Shown here one piece after another: positions 1 to 11,822 of a DNA stretch of 64,000 bases. The notes beneath the pieces were generated by a model that had not been told where the DNA came from, searched no databases, and saw only the letters and a program-made list of their open reading frames with translations. The position numbers and the translations under genes are program-made. Origin of the DNA: Lomentospora prolificans (Eukaryota > Ascomycota > Sordariomycetes > Microascales > Microascaceae); assembly GCA_029532625.1 (NCBI GenBank), contig JARFXM010000008.1, positions 62,001-126,000 of the forward strand, given 5' to 3'. Within the stretch, counting starts at the first letter, position 1. Every line of letters starts with the position of its first letter.

Positions 1-12
1 ATCGTACATAGG

Positions 13-50
<38 letters not shown>
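13..50. repeat. poly-A tract
   Basis: An uninterrupted run of 38 A lies at the left edge of the window. It could be the A-tail of a retroposed sequence, an intergenic homopolymer, or a length-uncertain assembly feature. Nothing recognisable as a LINE or SINE body is visible next to it, so its origin is open. Confidence 0.9.
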
Positions 51-51
<1 letters not shown>

Positions 52-250
52 ACCTACGCTCAAGATCGCACACAAGTTCGCAGTTCAGAAACAGACACGT
101 GCTAACTGATTGGGGACAAGGAGAGTGCATAGTGCACATATTGAGATCATTACGTATAGCGTATATTCTAGAGTAGGACGTGAGTGCCTTCGGAGAATGT
201 CGAGTTGGACTTTGTTGTAAGATCTCAGGTAGAACCCAGCAATGTCTGTG

Positions 251-3062
251 CTAAAGCATATTGGACATCGTATATCCGAATCCATCCGGACCGAAGCTGG
301 TAGATACAGGTAAGAGGTTCTCAAGATCCAAGTCCCAGTTCATTGGAAATACAGAATGATCAAATCCGTCGCTTGGACAGCCCTCGCTCCATTCTTGAGT
401 CGCAGGTTGAACAGCATCCGAATCTAAGTGATTCCCATGACCCTTACTCGGCGCTGTTTGGCCCGAGCTGGGGCCGCTTTCTTGTGGTTGATCTAGATGC
501 AGAGTTAGCTGAGTATTAAGGGCCGGCATAAGAACAGATCTGCCTTATGGGACGTTTGACATTACCACTGTATTTGGCAAGACTGCGCTGCCGCAGTAAA
601 TTTAGTGCATGTAAGTAGTGGCGCGCGAGAGAATAGTTGTGGCCCAAGAGCTTTAGCGTAGCAAGGCATCGCTCCCAGGCGACATCCACCTCTTTTGGAT
701 CTAGTAGGTTCTTCAAAGACGGCGTGCATTCGGTAAGAATAAGTATTATGGCGGAGGTCATGAGATCTATACCGCGTTAGTGACAATGGCCAGCCTGTTG
801 ACTCATCTATTAGCCAGAGCTTACAGAAGAGGGTATACCACCAAGCGCCCGTAGCCTGTTCTTCCGTTGCTTTCTGGACAGAGAGAATGAGCTCGCGGGC
901 CATGCGGACGCAGACTACGGCGCATTGGGCTCGTAAAGACATAGACAAGCTCGTGGCGCTCGTCTGGGGCTTGTTTCCGTCATTCTGACCGCCTTGGCTC
1001 CGCCCATCAAGTTGAGCGCGGGCCAGCGTGCAGTACTCCGTAAAACTAGGCCGATAGAGAAGAACTTTGAGATGTATAAATCTGAAATAATGGGTTAATT
1101 AGAGGCAATTAGAAATTGGTACAAGAGCTATTAAGTCAGATACGTACCTCGCCATTAGCACGTTCGATTGACGCTTAAACACATGCTGTCTCGTAGCGCT
1201 ATCACGCCTTGGCCGATTCCAACAGAGTACGTCGGGAACAGAGCTAGAAAACTCTTCCAAGATAGAATCCAGATGGGAGATGCTCGTGAAATCTTCGGAA
1301 TGGACGGTTGCTGCTCGAATTTCTTCCGGTGAGCCAAATGTGCCCGATTTTGAATGGTAGATGCGATCGAGAATTTGGCCAAGAATCTTGGCGAGTTTGG
1401 CATTCTGCACCATGAAGCCAATTATAGAGTCGGTGCCCTCCGGTTGGCAGTTGTTGTCCCTGCCTATCACCAGATTCTCGTCATCGATAGGCCGTGGTAA
1501 CGGCACGTCGTGACGCATATGCATCGAGTGAGGCCGACCCAGTGTCATGCTCACTGTCCTGGCATGGGGTTGATTGAATGATTAGCGAAAGGATGAGCGA
1601 GGAAACAATATCCATCACCATACTCACATGTCCATTTGTAAGCACGCGTACCAAACTCTGTGTCGGATTTCCGCCTCAACTTCAGAACTATCCCGGGAAA
1701 AGCTTGCCGACTGTAGGCCAAGGCTGATGGCCATTCTACACGCTAGGCCAACAACGTTCCAGCAGCGCGTAGGGTATTGCGTACCGAGCAGGTACTGACC
1801 CACTAACAAGAGGGCTTGGACCTGTCCAATGCTTCCGCTGTCCAGGATATCGAATCGCAATAGCGTCTTGATGCGGTCGTAGAACATGGCAGACGCCGCC
1901 CGTTTCTCCTCAGACGGAAGATCGGAGAACTGACAGCCCAGGGCAAACATAGCATTCAGAGCGCTGAAAAACACGTGGCGCGGGTAGTTTCCGCCACCTA
2001 AACCGATATCAATCTTCTCCAACGACCTTTCCTGTTCGCGCTCATCTCGCGTCCATAATCTCTGGTACTCGGCTTGGAAGGACACTGAGTGCATCCAAGG
2101 ATAGAAGATGTGTACACTGGAGAAGTATAGATCCAGAAGCTTGTCTGCGGCTGCGCGTGGCGGAAGAGCAAATTCTGCCTGTAGGGTCAAGTAATCGTCG
2201 CCGTGCTCCCTTGTCCAGCTACGATACTGGCTCTCCGAAGCGTTGTGCTGTTGTCGACGGCTATGGCCATTGTCAGGCGGCCTGTCTACCGCCCTCATGA
2301 GAGATAGTAGCGAAGACTCGCCATAGTATTCGTTATTTCTTCGAATAGAGTGCTGTTCGTGACCAGGGACGACCGCACCCATGGCGCTAATGGGGCTCAA
2401 CCCGAACGAATCTTCACCCACACCGGCTGCTTCCGGAAATTCCGAGCGGCTGCGGCCAACGGCCTGGCCATCGGTAGCGCGACGTTGGCCGGAGAGGAAG
2501 CCTGGGACAACTGGCCTTAGTACTGTTGAATGACTTTCCCTAACCTCACGCGGCGAAGCGGTCGTGCTGCTCCTGGCTACGGATAGGTCCCTCGTCGGAT
2601 CCAAATGTGGCGATGAGGCCTGTCCAGTAACACTTGGTACCGGTGTTCCCGTCCCGGCGGCGCTGGGGTCGCGCAACGGGGGGCTTCGGCTAGCTTCAAC
2701 TTCATTGGTACGTGTGACAACAGCCTGCTGAAGATCGTGAACCTGCTGACGAAGACTCGCAATGTATCTTTTGTTTGGAATTAGCGTTGATTGCCGAGGG
2801 TGGCCAAGTGTTCGAAATTGAGGCTTTCTGCTGTTACTCACTCTTGCTCGCTGCTGCGCCTTGCGTTATTGGCCAAAAGGCTGTAGCCGCAGCTTGGTGA
2901 GGATGCGTTCCGTCTTCCGCATGGCCCACAAACCGGCTTCTTCCCGTCGCATTTGATTTTTCTCTCCCTGCAACTTTCGCAGGCAAGGGCCACCCGCTTC
3001 CGTTTTGCTGGACGGGCCCCGTCCTCAGAAGAGGAGTAGTCGAGCGGCCGCGTCCGCTGCAT
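251..3062 (-). CDS. Zn(II)2Cys6 fungal transcription factor, 823 aa, six exons
   Basis: Predicted nuclear DNA-binding regulator. Exons 3062-2842, 2767-1628, 1558-1148, 1081-825, 766-566 and 492-251 join in frame (2472 nt); introns are 58-74 nt with GT-AG ends and CTAAT/CTAAC branch points. The zinc cluster has six cysteines at residues 28, 31, 38, 45, 48 and 58, with a basic stretch (KRKR) before it. A short coil-like segment (YIASLRQQVHDLQQAV) follows, then a Ser/Pro-rich linker. From about residue 240 comes the fungal_trans-type middle region (LYFSSVHIFYPWMHSVSF; then WYACLQMD and SMTLGRP). The start is the first ATG in frame; the frame stays open 15 nt upstream, but only to a TTG. The target is unknown. 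The divergent-side neighbour is an amidase on the same strand, so a regulatory link is only conjecture. Confidence 0.9.
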
Positions 3063-4283
3063 CCGGATTACAGCCAACTCGGCACTATTCTGGGAGCGCT
3101 CTGTTGACTTGTTCTACTAGGCGAATTGACCTCGAGTTTTGCGAGGCTCGACAGCGAGCATTCCGTCATCCGTAAAATCTCCGCCGAGTTTCGCGGGTAG
3201 TATCACGTGGCAACGAAAGCGCCCCAATTCTAGGATCTGGGGTTGTCTGGGGGAGCGCCAGCCTGGCTGTAATAGCGCTATCGCCCACTAAGGCAACTGA
3301 AGAATTAGTAACAATTGGTCCCACAAAGGACTAGTGTTTGCGGGGGAGGACATTCATACATTACTGATCAATAATAAGCATCAGTCCGGATATGGACAGA
3401 CAGGCATGGTCGATTCGTGTCAGGCGCCCCCCCCGGGCGAAAGCAACGATTAAATCCTAGCTCTGAGAAGAAAGAGCTTCGGGTGTTGTTAGGCGACTTG
3501 GATCACCCAGTTGGCTTTTCGCCAACCCAAGCATGAGTGGGGATAGGCTTTGTTGTTTCTTGTTAGGTTCCGGCATGAATTTTCGGGAGTTGAATGGGTA
3601 CAAAAAGTACACAAGCCTGCATTGTTGGTGTTCATGCAAGGAGCGCCTAGCCAGCGCTATTACTCAACTACTATCCTGGCTGGCTGGCTGTGGCTTGCCA
3701 GGAATACAGTGGAGCTAATAACCCCCCAAACAGAAAGGAGGGTCGGGTACTATCCGAGGTACAAAGACGGTCGCGACATTTGATTTGTCGGAAAGTCCAT
3801 GTCCCTCCCCGAGTTATCCCGCTGGCCAGCTGGCCAGGCTGCCACAACGCCAGCTGGCATGCCACGCCACAGGCAGGAAGGCGACGAACGAAGCCAATTT
3901 CGCCCCTGCTAAAGAACGAGATGAACGAGATGCAGAGAGAAAACCCCAATTGGATCAAGGAGTGTGCCTTTCCGATTCCTAGACGCTAGGATGCGAATTG
4001 TCCGCTGATCGCGCCGTGGTTGACATCTAAAGTCGGCGCCGTCATGGCCATCAAGGTGGGCCAGGACTCAGTATTGTTGCACGAGGCCGAAGCATTCCGG
4101 GACAACCGAGCGGCTGGGCCAACAGGACAAATGTGGACCATGCGTAGAATGGACGTTGTGGATTCTCTCCTTTTTTATTGCACATCATTATAGATCTCCT
4201 TCCTTTTGTAGCATAGCGAAAGCTTCTACTTACTAATATATATATAATCAGGGGCCTTGGAGGGAAGAGGTACCAGAATCTGG
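3063..4283. other. intergenic region, no gene seen
   Basis: About 1.2 kb without a supportable gene. It includes the upstream region of the Zn2Cys6 gene, with a CACGTG hexamer near 3204. From 3670 to 3870 there are several overlapping CTGGC/GCCAG-rich stretches that produce short ORFs on both strands. None has family features. Nothing else is seen. Confidence 0.6.
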
Positions 4284-6292
4284 TTACTGTTTCAAGAGTC
4301 GTCCAATTTCCTCCGCGATAGCCATTGTCCGCTCCTCTGTCAAGCGCCGCCCAATGACCTGCACTGCAACTGGTGCACCATGATACGCCTCAGGATCGTC
4401 TAGTAATTGAACATTAGACATGTGAAAGAATTGTTCTAGGATGGGGTGACTTGCATTCAGAATGCACCAAGGCATCCATATCTGTCAACGGCGTAAAGCC
4501 TTCGGGTTTGGTATCAATGGTCTTATCGGCGAGAGTGACTGGAACTACCACGCTCGTAAAGTCTAACACGTTTATGGCGGTAGCATAGCCGTAGTATTTA
4601 AACTGGTTGTGCCGGATAGCAGCCGTAGGTGTGATGGGGGCGATGATTGCATCGAGCTCTCGTCCGATCTCAGCCTCAAACTCTCGGATTTTCGCGAGAT
4701 ACTCAATCTGATAGTTCCACTTCTCAAGCTGCAGACCCCAAACTTCGTTGATTCCCATCTTATCCAAGTTGGGGTTAACGAGATCGACAATGTTGGGAAT
4801 TGCGGGCTCGCCTGAGAGTCCGAGAGCGGCATATATGTCCTGTAATAATATCCGGCGGATTTGTCAGGAGACCAACGTGTGCCCAGGGCGATATGACGAT
4901 GACCTACAGCTCCGCCATCTGCGGCGTACACTTTGTTTGCCAGTTCAACCGCGTATGGGTGTTTATATGGTTCCCAGGGGTGGACAGCGTGTCCAGCGCC
5001 CTTTAATTTGTCTATTACGGTTCGCAATCCGCGTAAGACAGGCGGGTGAGGAACAACCTAGCGAAAAACTGATTTAGCAGGGCTTTGTTATTCCATGGCG
5101 TACGTAGCAAGTGGAAATTGTGCGACCCACATTGCCATCACAGGAATAGAACCCGATAGAAAGCCCACCATGAGAGAGCTTTGTTTGGATTGCAGCTTCT
5201 TCGCTCTCACGCCATGGGACGGGCACCACTTTCGAGTCAAAGTTCCAAGGCTGTTCGCCGAGCACCGCCTTCATGAATAGTCTCATGTCTTCGATTGAGT
5301 GGCATAGAGGTCCACAGACGCTATGGATAGTCTCCTGTCCCTCCATGCTGTTGGCCATTTTTGCGTATGGCAAACGGCCGTGGCTGGGGCGGATGCCGTA
5401 CAAGAAGTTGAAGGCTGCGGGTACTCGAATAGAACCGCCTACTATCGCCGTTAGTATCAGGCATCTAATTTTCGAGGAACCGAACGGAAGCAAGCCAACT
5501 GACCAATATCGGTGCCCACACCGATCAGGCTGCCACGGAAACCAACGAGAGCTCCTTCCCCACCAGAGCTTCCTCCGCTCGACCAGTGTTTGTTGCGTGG
5601 GTTCAAAGTTCGTCCAAAGACATTGTTAATAGTCTCGCAGACCATCAAGCTCTGCGGGACACTAGTTTTGACGTAGAAAACTGCCCCGGCGTTTTCAAGG
5701 AGAGATACCAGAACAGAATTCTCTTCGTCAAGCTTACCAATCCATCCAGCGTATCCCATTGTTGTCTCAAACCCCTAAAATGACCAGTCAGAACTGACTT
5801 TCTTTCTCGCCCCAAGATTCAACTGGCAACTAACTTTAATCCGGCACTGGTCTTTCAGCGAGATCGGTAAGCCATGGAGGGGCCCGATCGGTTTCTTGTG
5901 CTCAACTAAATAATCGTCAAGATACTTTGCCCTAGCGAGTGCGAACTCTGGGTAAAAAGCGTGGAGGCAGTTGACCTAACGCCAGTTAGAGCATAAAATA
6001 CCACCTCATTAGCTCGAGGGTCCTCAAGACACACCGTCTGATGCGCTAGGGCAGCTCTTTTGCAGAATGCTGTTGTAACGGCAACCGAAGTCAACTTGCC
6101 TGCGGCGAGGGCTTTGACGAGATCAACAGCATAGGACTCCGTGATGGCCAACTCCTCTGGGGTGAGGATACCGCTCTCTTTCGGGATAGACATAACGGAG
6201 TCTCCCGACGGCATCTCCTTGAGGCGCCATTCGGAGGGAATTGCATCCAGAACAAGCGCCTTTTGCTTAGTAGCCAAATTCTGCCAAGCCAT
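4284..6292 (-). CDS. amidase-signature family hydrolase (fungal general amidase type), 542 aa, seven exons
   Basis: Hydrolyses an amide bond; the substrate is not predictable, although acetamidase-like enzymes are the closest known group. Exons 6292-6035, 5975-5835, 5774-5504, 5438-5131, 5057-4908, 4839-4455 and 4399-4284 join in frame (1629 nt). The Ser-Ser-Lys triad of the amidase signature family is present: Lys127 in LPISLKD, cis-Ser202 in GGSSGGEGAL, and nucleophile Ser226 in DIGGSIR. The 75- and 24-residue spacings match the family. The N-terminus (MAWQNLATKQK) and C-terminus (YHGAPVAVQVIGRR) are also typical, and the length is normal. The chosen ATG is the second Met of the frame, where family similarity begins. 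The last intron (4400-4454) starts with GC rather than GT (GCAAGT). A 22-nt G run lies about 115 bp upstream of the start. Confidence 0.9.
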
Positions 6293-7699
6293 CTTGAATG
6301 GAATTTGCGTCAAATGCAGATGTATGGAAAAGCGCAAAATGATATATTGAGGTTGCTTTTACTGTGCACCGCAGTGGTGGGTGAGGGGTATCATCTGCTT
6401 GCTGCTGGGGGGGGGGGGGGGGGGGGGGCCGGTCGCAGACTTTATATGTTCACGGCTCTCTGACAAATGACATTTTTTAAGGGTACCATATCGCCAAGCT
6501 TGCGTACGGGTAGTTACCTCTTTACTCCAGGATTGAGCTCTCAAGACCTCGTTTCTCTGATCCGACATCATGTTGCCTTGCGTTTGCTCGCTCCCCATTC
6601 GCGCCGGAGCCACATAGCTGCTACGCCATCCAAATACGACGCAAAAGTTCAAAAGTACCTTTGTTTTGTAGGCATGAACAGTCGACTTCGTATACCCCTC
6701 ATTTCTGCTCACCCTCTATACCCAACCAAACACGAAGTTCGAGAATCAAGACTGTAGCTTATCTTGGCTCAACTTGGTTGGAAGTGCGCCAAGACGCTAA
6801 CCCCGATTGGGAGCTTTACTCCAGGGTCTGGCTGGCTCATGTTGATCATGGAACTGATACCGAGGCAGATAAGATAGCACGACTAGCTATGGATATGAGG
6901 CAACACTGCATTTGGAACGGTAATCGTGTTTAAGCACGTTAAAAACGGGAACCAAACCTCGCATCCCGTGCGGCTGACCGGCCGAGCGCCGGCCAGGCCA
7001 CTCCATAATTACGAGGCAACGTCATACCAGTGGCCCAATTTCCTCCAGCTTAGCTCAGGCACCCCTTTCCAAAATGTTCTTTGAGGGGCCTTGAGGCATC
7101 AGTACTGTCTGGTATGCTGAAGCGTGTATTCCTCGTTATTTTCGCGTGGCTAGCGACGACGTCCGTCAGGTCAGCGAAGAGTCGAGGCTGGGCTGCGACT
7201 ATGCTTGACGAAATTGTTCACAGGAAAATGGCGGATTGACGGACGACAAGGGTGATCCTAGTGAAGAGGAAGCCTGGACTCCAGACTTTGGCTTCGGGGA
7301 TCCTGAATTCGGCAGAAAGGCGGCCGTCTCAGTTGCCTAGGGGAAGTTCCGCGTAACCCTCCGCGAGAGGGTCCGGCATGCTCTCCTGACGGTATGCACC
7401 AACACCGCATGCCCGATGCCAGGCTCAACAACATTCTCAAAGCCTATCCTGGGAAGGGCGGGCACTTCCTATATCAAGACAGTTTAGACACGAGAAGGCA
7501 CTTCACGGCGTCAAATCCGATCCGAGTCGAGTCTTTTGTTGGTCTTCTGTTTGTCTTGTTGATGGCTCGAGATGACTAGAACTTCAAAGGAAATCTGGCT
7601 AAAATCTCTGACATGTTCTTCTGCCATGTGTCCATCGTCATCCATTGTATCTTCCGAACTCGCCGTACGGATATGAACAAGTCCGACCGCTCATCGTAT
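6293..7699. other. intergenic region, no gene seen
   Basis: Apart from the poly-G tract at 6407-6428, no supportable gene is seen in about 1.4 kb. A plus-strand open frame near 6661-6933 (WLEVRQDANPDWELYSRVW) reads reasonably like protein but matches nothing I recognise and has no clear splice partners. The right part may hold further eroded pieces of the regulator relic that starts near 8335. Confidence 0.5.
6407..6428. repeat. poly-G tract (22 G)
   Basis: An uninterrupted run of 22 G on the plus strand, C on the strand of the downstream amidase gene. It is seen directly in the sequence. Such a run can form G-quadruplexes and is also a place where sequencers miscount, so the exact length is uncertain. 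Confidence 0.9.
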
Positions 7700-8335
7700 C
7701 TCGACCTTGCACAGCCGCATTGTTCGCCTCTCAAGGATCAACTTGACATCCGCACAACGAAAGAAGGAAAGCTCAGGCCCAACACCTTCCATGAGAAGCG
7801 TCTCTAGGCCAACCGGCTGGCGTTTGTGGCATTCTCAGGTGCTCTCGAACGTCTTTGATATCGTCTTCTGTAGGTAACCAGTGACCCAGGTCGATGTATT
7901 AGTTAATTTCCCCGTCCCCGGTCTCCTAGAGATGGGGTCCCTGGAGCGTGAGCCTATATTCTCCTCTACTACAACTCTACTATAACTTTCTGGGGCCAGT
8001 CGAGACTGCATGAGCTTATTTCGCGGCTCGCTTGACGAGCCGATCATACCACCAGCAATCGGACTCGCTTCCAGCCGGCGTTCTGGGCTTGACGACGGCG
8101 TTCTCCTGAAAGAAAGGAAGGGACGAGACTCTCGAGCCTGTTGAACCTATCTTTCAAATATTGGGGGTTGGTATACCCAGCTTTGTGCCGATTCGCGTTA
8201 GCGGCGTACCTATGTTGCCCGGGCTTGATATCCCGCCGGATGCAGGTGGCGCAGGGCAAACGCTGAATATTCCGTTTCACCCTGCACCGAGGGGAGAGAG
8301 CGTGTGAGCTTTCGGGAATATGAAATGCTAAATAC
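7700..8335 (-). pseudogene. decayed Zn(II)2Cys6 transcription factor
   Basis: Reading leftwards from about 8290, one frame gives a recognisable but damaged zinc cluster and linker (PCATCIRRD, then LKDRFNRLESLVPSFLSGE), which is the typical layout after a Zn2Cys6 domain. At least two of the six zinc ligands are replaced: the first position reads SPRC and the third Cys after CRVKRN is missing. Further on, a different frame (about 7895-7800) reads YIDLGHWLPTEDDIKDVREHL, a segment often seen between the linker and the middle homology region of such factors. The frame change and lost cysteines show the gene is broken. It points away from the intact dehydrogenase at 8992 and may once have regulated it (inference). 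The left limit is approximate. Confidence 0.65.
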
Positions 8336-8991
8336 TTTCGCTTTGAAATGGCTCGCAAGAAAGAGGCAGCTGGGTGTGTTTTTATATTTTTCCAGTGCGG
8401 GATATCCATGGTCGTATTAGTACCGTCGTAAAAGGTCGATACTATCACCAGTTAGCAGCGAGCTGGTGCCTACACCTAGACCTGTAAGAGGTGCCATCGG
8501 GCCCCGACGAGTATAAATGACCCCCTGACCGATAAGCGAAAGAAATTCAAACAAGTGAGAAGAGCCGCTTCGCAAGCCTCTGTAATTCGCTCATCTTTCG
8601 CGTGTGGCGCTCTACGATCGGCGTGCTGCTGAAACCAGCGGAGTAGACCTGCGCGGGGATATTAAATCCGCCTGACATGACAGACCCAGGTTTTTACCCC
8701 CGAGCCAATGGTCTCTGTTTGTTTCCTATCTTCGCCCAAGACACACAACTATACCCGACGAAGGAACGTCGTAAGCCCCGTCTAAATTAGGATCAGAGAA
8801 TACCGGTGAACAGAGAAGGTGTAGAAAAAGTATAAAGAGAGCGCTCACAAGTCTCATTTGCATTCGAATCCAGTCTTCAGAATCAAGCTCTTCAACCTCT
8901 TACTCAAAGTCCGACGCAATCTAATTTCAACTAAAGCCTAAAACCCACTCGCAAAACAACTGCCATTGTTTCAATACAACTATAGCCGATC
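8336..8991. other. upstream region of the dehydrogenase gene
   Basis: No gene seen. It contains two TATA-like stretches, GTATAAATG near 8511 and AGTATAAAG near 8830, and a pyrimidine-rich, CAA-rich leader directly before the ATG at 8992. The space between the broken regulator and the dehydrogenase is a plausible old bidirectional promoter. Confidence 0.5.
8831..8837 (+). promoter_or_regulatory. TATA-like box upstream of the SDR gene
   Basis: TATAAAG lies about 155 bp before the SDR start codon, in a spacing that suits a core promoter with a leader of around 100 nt. The call rests on sequence only. Confidence 0.35.
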
Positions 8992-10069
8992 ATGCCTGTC
9001 CTCTCAGCACTAAAGGGAGTTAGCTCCGTCCTATACTCCAAGGCTTTTATAACACTTCCCATCCCTGCCGACAACCCGGAGCTACCGAACCATACCATTA
9101 TTGTGACCGGTGCCAATTCCGGCCTCGGCTTCGAGGCGTGCATGCACCTTTCACGTCTCGGGGTAGGAAAATTGATCATGGCGGTGCGAACGCTAGCTAA
9201 GGGTGAGGATGCAAGGAGAAAGGTGCTAGACACTACCGGTCGTCCAGGATCATCCATCGAGGTTTGGCCCATTGATATGGATAGCTACGACTCTGTGAAG
9301 GCTTTTGCAACTCGTGCATCTCAGCTCCCACGCTTGGATGGCGTTCTAGCCAATGCCGGGATCATGACTACCAAGTTCGAGCTGAGCGGAACCAACGAAA
9401 AGACTCTCAACGTCAACGTCATCTGCACCTTTTTACTTTATCTCCTTCTCCTACCAAAGATGCGCGAATCGGGCCAGCTAACGGGCCATGTCTGCCGCTT
9501 CGTGATCCCGAACAGCGCGTTGCATTACGCCGCACCTCTAGCAGAGTTGGAGCCGGACAGTCAAAACATCATTGAGAGATTGAACGATCCTAAGGCTGCG
9601 GATATGGCTGGCCGGTACCCGCTAAGTAAGCTCCTCGTCCTCTATGCCGTACGCGAGCTTGCGCAAAGATCTGCCGCCTCCGGAAAGGGCTCATGCATCA
9701 TCAACACCCCAAACCCAAGCTTTTGCAAATCCAATCTCGCAAACGAATCTCAGGGAAGCGTCGGATATAGAGCGATGGAGAAGATACTAGCTCGTACTAG
9801 CGAGGAAGGAAGTCGCGTTCTAGTACATGGCCTGCTTGCAGGCGAAGAAACCAACGGCCAGTATTTGGCAAATTGCCTCGTGGAAACGTAAGTAATTTTA
9901 TCAACCCATGTTTGCCGCATCCCTCTTACCATCACTCAACTAACTACGGCTGTGAAGTCCTGCTTGTCACGTCACCAATGAATGGGGCAAGAAGGTCCAG
10001 AAGAAGTTTACCGACGAGTTGCTTGAAAATCTAGAGCGAATTCAGCCGGGTAGCTCGTCGAATATTTGA
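8992..10069 (+). CDS. short-chain dehydrogenase/reductase, 335 aa, two exons
   Basis: NAD(P)-dependent oxidoreductase of the classical SDR fold, closest in layout to fungal retinol-dehydrogenase/WWOX-like members. Exons 8992-9887 and 9958-10069 join in frame; the intron is 70 nt with a CAACTAAC branch point. The Rossmann motif TGANSGLG is at residues 39-46, LANAGI near 119-124, the catalytic Ser around 175 (VIPNSALHY), and YPLSK gives Tyr209/Lys213. There is no signal peptide, so it is probably cytosolic or loosely membrane-bound through its N-terminal 20 residues. Its neighbours on both sides are the remains of a Zn2Cys6 regulator and of an FAD monooxygenase, so it may be the last intact member of a small metabolic cluster. 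The substrate is unknown. Confidence 0.88.
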
Positions 10070-11822
10070 AGCGTCCGGTGATAATAATATAGGCACGCGT
10101 AGTCGCAAATCTTTCGAGTCATGCTTTCCGAGTTGGATTATATCCAGGGAAAATGTCCCTATGTGGGCTGATAGCAGGTAATTATATATTGAACTATTTT
10201 ACAACCCAATCTGACTGGATTTGGTAATATCGTCGCTATTTAGTTGTTATTAATATGACATTTCGCAACTGCTCTAGGACCCCGTTCGCGGAGTACAAAA
10301 TAGAGGCAACAAAGTCTACATGTCAGATAATGAATAGCTCATAGTTTCGTGACCCAAACTTGGGTGATGGAGAAATCCAAGCGACGTATCACTGGCATAT
10401 GTTGTTTTCTCGAAATCTCATTCAAGGCTTGGATATCGTTTCGTCCGTCGTTCCCCAGCGAATGCTACTTATATTTCAATATTAATAACTAAGACGGTAG
10501 TTTAAATGGTTATACGTTTTAGTTTCAAGTGTCACAGATACTTGGCCACCAATGTTGAAGTAAATTTTCAAAAAATCAGTGGCGACCTTGAGCAGGTCGC
10601 TGAGCAGGTTGGCAGAGTCCCACTGCGGGTGCCCGTGCCTCCCTCCATCCTGGATCTTCTCAGTGAAAAATTATGGTTATAGTTTGAGGAACAGCATTTC
10701 TTTGAAAGGAATTTTCAGCAATATCATCCTCCCTCCCAAAGCCAACCAACTAATCTCACAACTTAGAACTCTGCTGTTTCGTCCCTGCTCTACTGACATG
10801 AGAATGCGCCGTTCGCTTGAACTGTATGCCGCACGAGAAGGAAGGTAGGCCAGAAAAACAACAACCCATGTTTGAGCGAGTGAGCGAGTGTAAAGCAAGG
10901 TGCCACCCCTCATCTACATTGGCTGTGTGGCGCTTTTGTGTGTCGACTACCAATCATCGCGGTTTCACTCTCTGCGACGAGGCATGTTGATGTTGCCGAG
11001 ATTTTGCATGTTCCGGATGGCTCCCAGAGATGGGTCACATCCTTCGCCACAAGTTATTATTATCGATCACGGCCAATCTAAGCGGTGAGCCGTCGCTGGG
11101 AATGTGAGACAGATTCACGAAACAGTAAGTGATCCCAGATCTGAAGGCGGTATTAATAAGATGAAGCCCTACAGCGAGTTATGCTAAGTCCATTCTGATG
11201 TTGCTAACGGCTTGCACGGGAAGATGTCCTGTGAGACTCTGTTAGGCAGGTCAACAGCTGTCAAGTAATTCCACTTCCAAAAGCCCGGCATGGTAAGGCT
11301 GCTTCACTGGAATGCGTGCAGACCCATAGTTACACAACGCTGCAATTACAAGGGTTCGGGTGCTCTTCAGGACGAGATGCCCCGGACAGCATATGTTCAT
11401 TCATGTCGTTATCTCCCGGCTCGTCTCAAGCCGAAGTATAATGGCCTGCCCGCAGCCAGGACGCAAGTAATTTGTCGCCGGCAATTTAGTGCAAAATCGC
11501 ATAATATAATCGCCTCAACCGTGGTGTCACTTTGGGTGACGCCTTCACCGATTCTTGAATGCTCCAGTTGTTGAGTATACTAAGCGCCGGACTATTCAAT
11601 CTGTCGCCGCCACGTCTAGTTGAGCTGTTAGAGAGGCCTGCAGTACATCCCCACAGGGTCTGATGAATTCGCAACTCTCCGTGCCAGAGTTATGGCTCAG
11701 GTGCATTCTGACAGAACCCCAGTCAAATCACATTTGCGGTCTATGCGGTGGTAAGAGGAGTCACTTGTTAAGCTCGTATACGAAAAGCTATCATCTGTAA
11801 GATCGTGTGGCGCCATGGTTTC
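10070..11822. other. intergenic region, no gene seen
   Basis: About 1.75 kb without a supportable gene; only short unconvincing frames. There is a small GAGCGAGT tandem near 10873. The right end meets the broken C-terminal side of the FAD-monooxygenase relic, so some of this may be replacement sequence after a deletion. Confidence 0.55.

Noticed and set aside
3670..3870. Clustered GCCAGCTGGC-type palindromic words
   Set aside because: Looks like a recombination or protein-binding array, but the words are irregularly spaced and similar words occur elsewhere (17204, 52400), so no defined element can be claimed.
5976..6004. A 29-nt or 26-nt mini-intron in the amidase gene
   Set aside because: A 59-nt intron with a GTGTGT donor (5976-6034) gives a better joint (LAHQTVNCLHAF) and normal intron size.
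7394..7579. Plus-strand frame containing VESFVGLLFVLLMA, reminiscent of a transcription-factor middle-domain helix
   Set aside because: It is on the opposite strand to the regulator relic next to it and has no other matching block; taken as coincidence.
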